From an uncultured Microcaldota archaeon (GTDB taxonomy: Archaea; Micrarchaeota; Micrarchaeia; Anstonellales; Anstonellaceae): a DNA stretch of 12,433 bases. The stretch spans positions 1 through 12,433 of the forward strand of contig CAIXYX010000099.1 in NCBI GenBank assembly GCA_903923795.1, written 5' to 3'. Below, piece by piece: positions 5,896-11,213 of the stretch. Every line of letters begins with the position of its first letter. The first letter of the stretch is position 1. The notes under the pieces were generated by a model, which was given only the letters and a program-made list of their open reading frames with translations, made no database searches and had not been told where the DNA came from. The translations under genes were made by a program, and so were the position numbers.

Positions 5896-6483
5896 CTATT
5901 GAATCCGATGCCCATCAGCCAGAAGAGCGGCAATTGATTCAAAAGAATCGCCCGGCATCCCGCGCATGGTCTCTATCGCCCTTTCGAATCCTTTCAAATC
6001 GCCACTGATCAGATGGAGGTCAAGCTCCCTGAGCCGCTTGAAAACTCCGAGATAATACTTGATTTCGGCAATCATCTCCAAATTCTCCTTTCTCGACCAT
6101 CTCGCCCAATAACCATCGCCATTCGGGATCTCCTGCTCTTTTTTCTGGACAAATCGCGCAATCCATTCAATCGCGTTATCTGTGGGCCATCTTCCTTCGC
6201 TCTCCATCGCCGTCATCAGCTGCGTGCATTTAGGCAAAAAGAATTCCATTCCGACCGGCACGGAAGTATCGGAGATGCTTGCCAGGATGTTTCCCAGATT
6301 TATTTTGCCGTTCTTTTGAATGATTTCATGTTTGCGGCTGTAATAATCACCCAATAAAGCCAGCTGATTCTCCTCCATCCTCAATTTAATTTTCTGGGCA
6401 ACTTGCTGCTCTCCGAATAGAGTCAATAGCATAGGAGAGTGCCCGGATTTTTTCCGCCTGAGGCCTATCTGATTGTTTATCAT
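5896..6483 (-). CDS. Hypothetical protein, 195 aa
   Basis: I do not recognise this protein. It has no membrane segment or signal peptide, is rich in charged residues, and looks mainly helical, for example KIKLRMEENQLALLGDYYSR near 30-50 and KENLEMIAEIKYYLGVFKRL near 130-150. A Trp-containing stretch, GRWPTDNAIEWIARFVQKKE (about 97-116), is distinctive. The ATG at 6483 is supported by a TATA-like element (TTAAAATA, complement of 6505-6512) centred 25-26 bases upstream, so the gene is probably transcribed alone and leaderless, although it follows the permease on the same strand. It converges on purP with a 26-base gap. Its bases are richer in A/T than the flanking genes, which may indicate later arrival. 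Confidence 0.7.
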   Translation of the reverse strand: MINNQIGLRRKKSGHSPMLLTLFGEQQVAQKIKLRMEENQLALLGDYYSRKHEIIQKNGKINLGNILASISDTSVPVGMEFFLPKCTQLMTAMESEGRWPTDNAIEWIARFVQKKEQEIPNGDGYWARWSRKENLEMIAEIKYYLGVFKRLRELDLHLISGDLKGFERAIETMRGMPGDSFESIAALLADGHRIQ

Positions 6484-6504
6484 AGTATAATTTTATGTGT
6501 ATTC

Positions 6505-6512
6505 TATTTTAA
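6505..6512 (-). promoter_or_regulatory. TATA box for the 195-aa gene
   Basis: Read on the minus strand this is TTAAAATA, centred about 25-26 bases before the ATG at 6483, the spacing of an archaeal leaderless promoter. It lies in the 62-base gap after the permease gene. Confidence 0.6.
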
Positions 6513-6545
6513 GGCTTTCGTTCCTTCGCCGCAATTTCTTTAGAT

Positions 6546-7778
6546 TTAGAACGCCCCAAGCAGCTTCATCCACGCCAGCATGAGCGCGAGCGGAATAATC
6601 GTCATCAATACGCCGTATTTGAGGAATTCGACCCAGCCAATCGCCACGCCCCTTTTCCTCGCCGCCTCGAGTAGAATAACGTTCGAGGCCGCACCCATTA
6701 TAGTGAGATTGCCGGCGAGTGTCGAGGCTCCAGCCAAAGCCAAGTAGGCGGCCGGTTTTGCCAATTGGGCCGAGAGTATGGGAAGATAGAGCATGACGAG
6801 TGGCACATTGGAGATGATTTGCGAGAGGATGACGGCAATGGCCGAAACAATGAGCGGGTCGGTCATGGCATTTGTAATTCCAATAGTCTTCTGTAACGTC
6901 CCCTCGTCCCAAACCGCCTGCATGAGAATGAACATGGCGACGAAAAACAGGAGAGTCATCCAGTCTGTTGAGCGAAGCAGCTCGATTCTCCGATGGCTAA
7001 TAGCCAACAGCAAAAGCGCGGGAATAAGGGCCACTGCCCAAATAGGAATTGCGAGCTGCGGCAGAACGGCGTAAATGGCCAAAAGAAAAAGGAACAGGCC
7101 CGTTGCAAGCATCCCCGCTCCCGCCAGTTTCTTGTCACGTATCATGTAAATGCCGGCATCTGTCTCTATCCTCATCTTAGCGAGCGAAGGCCAGAAAATC
7201 GGCGCCAGCAATACGAGTGCGGCCAAACTCAATACGGCTGGAACTGCCAAGAAGACTAAAAATTCCCAAAATGGCTCGCCCACCCCTCCCGAGAGTGCCA
7301 CCAGAAGATTCTGCGGATTTCCTATCGGCGTGACCATCGAGCCTATGGTGATGGAAAAACAGGCGATGAGAATCAGGGGTTTTGGGTCAGTGCGCAACCG
7401 CTGGCCCAAGAAGATGAGCAGAGGAGCCCCAGCCATCGCGATGGCATCATTGAAAATCAGTGCGCCGCCAAGCGCGAAAAGCGCGACCAATAGAATGATG
7501 ACAGCCGACGGATTTTTCGCCCTCGTGCCAAGGCGGTTTATCATCTCCTCGGCCAAACCCGATTTTTCCAATGCGGCCGAGAGCACGAACATCGAGAAAA
7601 GGAAAATGATGATGTCGAATTGGATGGAATGAAATGCCGCCGCCGGAGTTATCGCCCCGTCTGCCAACACTGCCAGCGCGCCCAGCATCATGGCAATTGG
7701 TATCGAGATGGAAAAACGGCCCACCTGTCGGACTGCGATGAGTAGAAGGACGAGGAATAAGATGATGATGGCGAGCAT
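6546..7778 (-). CDS. ArsB/NhaD/SLC13-type ion or anion transporter
   Basis: A 410-residue polytopic membrane protein of the ion-transporter superfamily (ArsB, NhaD, citrate and dicarboxylate permeases). It has two similar halves. The first contains GALIFNDAIAMAGAPLLIF (about 105-123) and the motif GSMVTPIGNPQNLLVALSG (146-164). The second contains ILSQIISNVPLVMLYLPIL (317-335) and AGNLTIMGAASNVILLEAAR (355-374). The paired discontinuous-helix motifs ending in Asn-Pro or Ser-Asn-Val are where these carriers bind substrate and cation. About ten or more hydrophobic segments cover the length, and the size is normal. The substrate (arsenite, sodium/proton or dicarboxylate) cannot be decided; no arsR or arsenate reductase is nearby. 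It starts 45 bases after the unknown 202-aa gene and probably belongs to the same operon. Confidence 0.88.
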   Translation of the reverse strand: MLAIIILFLVLLLIAVRQVGRFSISIPIAMMLGALAVLADGAITPAAAFHSIQFDIIIFLFSMFVLSAALEKSGLAEEMINRLGTRAKNPSAVIILLVALFALGGALIFNDAIAMAGAPLLIFLGQRLRTDPKPLILIACFSITIGSMVTPIGNPQNLLVALSGGVGEPFWEFLVFLAVPAVLSLAALVLLAPIFWPSLAKMRIETDAGIYMIRDKKLAGAGMLATGLFLFLLAIYAVLPQLAIPIWAVALIPALLLLAISHRRIELLRSTDWMTLLFFVAMFILMQAVWDEGTLQKTIGITNAMTDPLIVSAIAVILSQIISNVPLVMLYLPILSAQLAKPAAYLALAGASTLAGNLTIMGAASNVILLEAARKRGVAIGWVEFLKYGVLMTIIPLALMLAWMKLLGAF

Positions 7779-7823
7779 GATACATCATCCATCTTCTGCA
7801 TGGCGAACCATCCGTCGCTCTAT

Positions 7824-8432
7824 CTATTTTGACGGTTTCACTGACGGGTTGAGATTCACATACGGAGCGGCGAAGTAGATCGTTTGAGGGTTATATTCAG
7901 TCCCGTATCTGATCTCTTTTATATCATATCTCTTGGAGGTCATATCAGTGAACATGTCAACTGTTTTGGACAGTTCGCTTTTATCCTGCGAGAAGAAGAC
8001 TTCATGATATCTGTTCAGGCCGTCTACCTTAAGCGTTTTCTTCTCGTAAGCGTCGACATCATCGAAGTACCTGTCCGGGTCATGAGAGTCGTATTTTATC
8101 TCTTTTATCGCCGTAACCGAGTAGACCCCGTCTTTTCGCTTCAACTCATAATAAATCGTGGTCTCCCGCTCATCGGGCTTTTTCCTGTCTTTTTGGAATT
8201 TCGGGGAGTTGAAGTCCTCCTTAAATCTGAAATAAAGCCTTCCGTCATCTGCCGGATACGCGTGCAATGTCGCCGGTTTGCCTGCTGCGCCAAGGCCTTT
8301 TTTCATCAATTCTTTGATGGTGAGTCCGGCTCCCTCATTGAGGTCGGTCTGCAATGTTTTCGGAGTCGTCAGATAGGGCGATTCTTCCTTTACTGGCGCC
8401 TCATTCTTCACGGCAGTTTTCTGTTTCCCCAT
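7824..8432 (-). CDS. Hypothetical protein, 202 aa
   Basis: I do not recognise this protein. It is soluble and highly charged. A Lys/Glu-rich N-terminus of about 30 residues looks disordered. The remainder alternates strands and turns: LHAYPADDGRLYFRFKEDF (about 57-75), TTIYYELKRKDGVYSVTAIK (about 91-110), and a C-terminal IYFAAPYVNLNPSVKPSK. It has no signal peptide. I chose ATG 8432 over the TTG one codon earlier because GGGGTG, a partial archaeal ribosome site, lies about 6 bases before it. The gene begins 18 bases after the KBL-type gene stop and is followed 45 bases later by the permease, so it is the middle gene of a probable three-gene operon. Its role with those neighbours is unknown. 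Confidence 0.75.
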   Translation of the reverse strand: MGKQKTAVKNEAPVKEESPYLTTPKTLQTDLNEGAGLTIKELMKKGLGAAGKPATLHAYPADDGRLYFRFKEDFNSPKFQKDRKKPDERETTIYYELKRKDGVYSVTAIKEIKYDSHDPDRYFDDVDAYEKKTLKVDGLNRYHEVFFSQDKSELSKTVDMFTDMTSKRYDIKEIRYGTEYNPQTIYFAAPYVNLNPSVKPSK

Positions 8433-8450
8433 CAAAACACCCCTTTTTCA

Positions 8451-9641
8451 TCAATTAATCAAGCCTAACTTCTTTCCGACTCTCTCGCACGCACCCAATG
8501 CGAAGTCCAAGTCTTCTCTTGTGAAGTCCGCTCTGACTTGCGTGCGCACCCTCGCTTTTCCTTGTGCCACCATCGGGAACACAATCGGCAATGCGAACAC
8601 GCCCTCTTTGAAGAGCTCTGCGGAGAATTGTTTGGCTTTCGCGCTGTCACCAATCATGATGGGCACTATGGGCGTGCCTGTGTTACCCGTATCAAAGCCC
8701 ATGGCTTTCAACTTCTCCTTGAAGTATTTGGTGTTCTCCCACAATTGTTTTACGAGAGTGTCGTCTTTCTCCAGCATTTCGAGGGTGGCGATGCATGCGG
8801 CAACAGTTGCCGGCGGGGCCGAGCCCGAAAGCAAATACGAGCGGGCTTTATTGTGCAAATATTCTTTCAATGTCGTGCTTCCCGCCACAAATCCGCCCAC
8901 CACCCCGAAACCTTTCGAGAATGTTCCCATTTCCGACTCGATTTTTCCCTCCAAATGGAAATGGCTGGTGATTCCTCTTCCATGGTCGCCCAGCACGCCG
9001 TCTCCGTGCGCGTCATCCACATGGATGTAAGCGCCGAATGCCTGCGCGGCTCTTTGTATTCTGTCCAGAGGCGCGATGTCCCCGTCCATGGAAAACACGC
9101 CGTCCGTTATGATGAAGATGCGCTTGTATTTGCTGGCCTTGCTCGCCGCTTCAAGCTTTGCCGCCAAGTCATCCATGTCGCAATGCTTGTAGATTGCCTT
9201 CTCGGCCTTGCTCAAGCGGACGCCGTCTATGATGGAGCCGTGGTTCAATTCGTCGGAAAGAGCGAGGTCTCCCTCCTGCAAAATGGCGGGCAAACTTCCC
9301 TGATTAGCCGCAAATCCAGTCTGGAAATAGATGGCTGCCGGCGTGTGCTTGAATCGGGCGATTGTTTCCTCCAATTTTATGTGCAAATCCATTGTGCCCG
9401 AAATCGTGCGCACACTTCCCGAGCCAGCGCCGTATTTCTTGATGGCTTCTATGGCTGCCTCTCTCACAACCGGATGATTAGACATGCCCAAGTAATTATT
9501 CGTGCCGAGCATGAGCACTTTCTTTCCATTCACTACCGAATGCGGCAGGCTCGGCCCCTCCAATTTGTAGACTTTCCAGTCGAGCTCTTTTTGCTTGAGC
9601 TCGTCTATGGCGGGCAATAATGTGCTGTCTAATGTAGGCAT
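8451..9641 (-). CDS. kbl: Alpha-oxoamine synthase family, probable glycine C-acetyltransferase (2-amino-3-ketobutyrate CoA ligase)
   Basis: A PLP-dependent enzyme of 396 residues. KBL splits 2-amino-3-ketobutyrate with CoA to glycine and acetyl-CoA, the second step of threonine breakdown; relatives (BioF, HemA, serine palmitoyltransferase) run similar condensations. Motifs are LGTNNYLGMSNHP (45-57), GAGSGSVRTISGT (71-83), the PLP-region His in DELNHGSIIDG (130-140), TDGVFSMDGDIAPL (179-192), VDDAHGDGVLG (208-218, Asp209 and His212), the PLP lysine in GTFSKGFGVVGG (Lys243) and RTQVRADFTREDLD near the C-terminus. All catalytic residues are present. I chose ATG 9641 because AAGGTGA lies 5 bases upstream; the GTG at 9650 falls inside that ribosome site. 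No threonine dehydrogenase is in the window, so another oxoamine synthase role remains possible. First gene of the operon with the 202-aa protein and permease. Confidence 0.88.
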   Translation of the reverse strand: MPTLDSTLLPAIDELKQKELDWKVYKLEGPSLPHSVVNGKKVLMLGTNNYLGMSNHPVVREAAIEAIKKYGAGSGSVRTISGTMDLHIKLEETIARFKHTPAAIYFQTGFAANQGSLPAILQEGDLALSDELNHGSIIDGVRLSKAEKAIYKHCDMDDLAAKLEAASKASKYKRIFIITDGVFSMDGDIAPLDRIQRAAQAFGAYIHVDDAHGDGVLGDHGRGITSHFHLEGKIESEMGTFSKGFGVVGGFVAGSTTLKEYLHNKARSYLLSGSAPPATVAACIATLEMLEKDDTLVKQLWENTKYFKEKLKAMGFDTGNTGTPIVPIMIGDSAKAKQFSAELFKEGVFALPIVFPMVAQGKARVRTQVRADFTREDLDFALGACERVGKKLGLIN

Positions 9642-9647
9642 AAATGT

Positions 9648-9654
9648 CACCTTC
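9648..9654 (-). promoter_or_regulatory. Ribosome binding site of the KBL-type gene
   Basis: On the minus strand the sequence is AAGGTGACATTTATG. AAGGTGA pairs with the archaeal 16S 3' end and fixes the start at 9641 instead of the overlapping GTG at 9650. Confidence 0.75.
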
Positions 9655-9674
9655 GAATCTTCAATGGGGTGGAA

Positions 9675-9685
9675 GATTAAAAATG
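9675..9685 (-). promoter_or_regulatory. Possible TATA box of the KBL operon
   Basis: The minus-strand sequence CATTTTTAATC is centred about 39 bases before the ATG at 9641. This gives a leader of roughly 13 bases, enough to hold the ribosome site. It is the only A/T-rich core suitably placed. The rest of the 9686-9820 spacer shows nothing I can name. Confidence 0.45.
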
Positions 9686-9825
9686 ATGCCGACGCGTCGT
9701 TGAAAAATTCGGCGCAAGACGAAAGAAAACGGAATTATCTATGCATGGTACCAAAAAATCCGGCACTCCACCTCCACTGCCAAACCAAAAATCCCGCCAT
9801 CTGTTCTGTCGAGCAATCATCAACC

Positions 9826-9847
9826 AATATTAACTAATAGGGTATAA
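9826..9847 (+). promoter_or_regulatory. Promoter region of the 225-aa gene
   Basis: Two TATA-like cores are present. AATATTAACTAATA at 9826-9839 would give a transcript whose leader keeps the GAGGTGA ribosome site. GGGTATAAGG around 9845 is 28 bases before the GTG and would give a leaderless transcript lacking that site. The first is preferred because the ribosome site is strong. Confidence 0.45.
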
Positions 9848-9872
9848 GGTAATCCAGTAGAGGTGAACTCAA

Positions 9873-10550
9873 GTGTCCAAACCCGTAAACTATACCGACG
9901 AGGAGATTTTGCTTGCGTTGATCTGGAACATGCCCAAAAAGCTGACAAAGGGCCAAATCGGCCGCCTCTTGGGCATCAAATCCGCCGGTCAGAAGCACTG
10001 GCGCGAGCGTTTCGAGAAGCTCGGCGAGAAGAACCTGCTATCGATAGTGCGGCTTGATGCAGGAGACCTGTTCTCCGGCTCGCCGATTTTGCAGTATTAC
10101 CTCCGCGAGGAGAATCTGGAGACCATCTGGCGCTATTATTTCATCCATTACGACGAGCGGCACAATCTGGTGAATGACCCGTTCCTCACGCCGTTCTCGG
10201 CCGGCATCTGGAACGTGACCAGCTCGCCGGAGTTCTCGAAGCTCGTGGGTTCGAAATTCAACTATTATTTCCTCTGCGCCAAAAACGGCGCGAATCCCAT
10301 CAAACCATCAGAGCGCATCGCGGCGGTAAGCAAGGAGAAGATCTGGAAGATAATGGATGCCGTGCTCTCGATAGCCTGGAAGACGGAGGCCTACCGCCGC
10401 AAACCCGTGCTTATGGACACGCTTGATGCGGAACAGAGGAAAGCGTACAACCTCGTGAACTCGGTCTATGACGAGCAGATAAAGGCGCACGGGGCCGACT
10501 ACAAGAAGTTCGAGATTCTGTTTGAGAAGAACTTCAAATACTACCTCTGA
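9873..10550 (+). CDS. Unknown protein, 225 aa, possible N-terminal winged helix
   Basis: I do not recognise a family. Residues about 7-60 (YTDEEILLALIWNM, LTKGQIGRLLGIKS, then HWRERFEKLGEKNLLSIVRL) have the pattern of a helix-turn-helix or winged helix, with a helical pair followed by a basic helix. The rest is aromatic-rich and looks globular and helical: LETIWRYYFIHYDERHNLVN (about 82-101), EKIWKIMDAVLSIAWKTEAY (about 149-168) and a basic end FEKNFKYYL. There are no membrane segments. The start is GTG 9873, backed by GAGGTGA at 9860-9866 with six bases of spacing. It stands alone, divergent from the KBL operon, and is followed by oligo-T runs. A DNA-binding regulator is a reasonable guess but is not shown. 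Confidence 0.75.
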   Translation: MSKPVNYTDEEILLALIWNMPKKLTKGQIGRLLGIKSAGQKHWRERFEKLGEKNLLSIVRLDAGDLFSGSPILQYYLREENLETIWRYYFIHYDERHNLVNDPFLTPFSAGIWNVTSSPEFSKLVGSKFNYYFLCAKNGANPIKPSERIAAVSKEKIWKIMDAVLSIAWKTEAYRRKPVLMDTLDAEQRKAYNLVNSVYDEQIKAHGADYKKFEILFEKNFKYYL

Positions 10551-10576
10551 GCGGAACAAGCATCCCCGTCTGAATC

Positions 10577-10594
10577 TTTTTCTCCATAATTTTT
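10577..10594 (+). terminator. Possible oligo-T terminator after the 225-aa gene
   Basis: Two T5 runs (10577-10581 and 10590-10594) lie 27-44 bases after the stop. Archaeal RNA polymerase often stops at such runs without a hairpin, and none is seen here. Confidence 0.4.
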
Positions 10595-10660
10595 CCTACA
10601 TGCCCGAGCGCGAGCCACGCATTTTGGAAACTTATCGCCAAGCCGCTTTTCGACCCATAG

Positions 10661-10670
10661 CTATATATAT
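10661..10670 (+). promoter_or_regulatory. TATA box of the cysteine-rich lipoprotein gene
   Basis: CTATATATAT is the clearest TATA core in the 203-base gap before the lipoprotein gene. A start of transcription near 10691 would be expected, giving a leader of about 60 bases that includes the ribosome site at 10739-10745. Confidence 0.55.
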
Positions 10671-10715
10671 TAGTAATTGGATATTACATTAGTAACAGTA
10701 AAATACATTCGTAAT
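10666..10715. repeat. Three iterons of 19-base period
   Basis: The 12-base consensus TAYATTMGTAAY occurs three times, at 10666-10677, 10685-10696 and 10704-10715, exactly 19 bases apart. The first two 19-base units agree at 14 of 19 bases; the third keeps mainly the core. The array begins at the end of the TATA box and spans the expected transcription start, a natural place for a repressor or activator array. The middle copy has TTAC/GTAA inverted arms. Confidence 0.6.
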
Positions 10716-10738
10716 ACGATTCGTCGGAATTCGGGTTT

Positions 10739-10745
10739 GGGAGGT
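10739..10745 (+). promoter_or_regulatory. Ribosome binding site of the lipoprotein gene
   Basis: GGGAGGT lies 8 bases before ATG 10754. It decides the start in favour of this ATG over the TTG at 10745, which overlaps the site. Confidence 0.65.
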
Positions 10746-10753
10746 TGCTGTAT

Positions 10754-11149
10754 ATGAAATTCGGGGTTTGGATGCCGCTTTGCGCCGTATTAATCCTGTT
10801 GTTCGCCGCCGGTTGCACGCTTTACGGGGCAAATCCGCCGCAAACATCGCCGACTTTGGGGAACACCACCGTCTACGCGCCCGTGCCGGTCACACAGGTA
10901 AAAGCATGGATCGAGCCGCTGTGCTCCGGCAAAACCGGAGCGGCTTTGGCGAATTGCACCTACAATCAGGCTTTCAACACACGTGACGTCGCCGTGTGCA
11001 CCGCTCTCGGCACCATGGAGTCCCGCAATACCTGCATCGCCACATGGTGCGGCTCAGCAGTGCGGGACTACAACTCCTGCTATCGTATCGCCGATTACGA
11101 CGACCGGCTGCTGTGCCTTAGCAAATGCAACCCCGGCCGGGTGAATTGA
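10754..11149 (+). CDS. Small cysteine-rich predicted lipoprotein, 131 aa
   Basis: The N-terminus is a short export signal: MKFGVW, a hydrophobic core PLCAVLILLF, then a lipobox-like AAGC with Cys21 as the likely lipid-bearing residue. A Thr/Pro/Asn-rich linker (about 22-52) follows. The mature domain (about 53-131) has eight cysteines (contexts PLCSG, NCTY, VCTA, TCIA, TWCG, SCYR, LLCLS, KCNP), enough for four disulfides outside the cell. I recognise no named family; the spacing suggests a small helical disulfide-bonded domain. The start is set by GGGAGGT upstream. Expression probably responds to whatever binds the iterons at the promoter. The next gene, also secreted, starts 64 bases downstream with its own ribosome site. 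Confidence 0.75.
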   Translation: MKFGVWMPLCAVLILLFAAGCTLYGANPPQTSPTLGNTTVYAPVPVTQVKAWIEPLCSGKTGAALANCTYNQAFNTRDVAVCTALGTMESRNTCIATWCGSAVRDYNSCYRIADYDDRLLCLSKCNPGRVN

Positions 11150-11201
11150 GGCCGAAAAATAATGATTCATGCGAGAAGCATCAGGATTTCGAGAAGTGTC
11201 C

Positions 11202-11207
11202 GAGGTG
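11202..11207 (+). promoter_or_regulatory. Ribosome binding site of the DUF3494 gene
   Basis: GAGGTG lies 6 bases before ATG 11214 and selects it over the in-frame ATGs at 11220 and 11235. Confidence 0.65.
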
Positions 11208-11213
11208 GACGAT

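Noticed and set aside
8538..9620. 360-codon open frame opposite the KBL-type gene
   Set aside because: The minus strand here encodes a complete PLP enzyme with all catalytic motifs; the plus-strand frame is a composition shadow.
9642..9650. GTG at 9650 as the KBL-type start
   Set aside because: This GTG is part of the AAGGTGA ribosome site that serves ATG 9641.
9595..9837. 80-codon plus-strand frame overlapping the KBL start
   Set aside because: It has no ribosome site or TATA box and is antisense to the start and promoter of the KBL-type gene.
10666..10715. CRISPR array
   Set aside because: The repeats are 12 bases with 7-base gaps, far too short for CRISPR repeats and spacers, and no cas gene is present.
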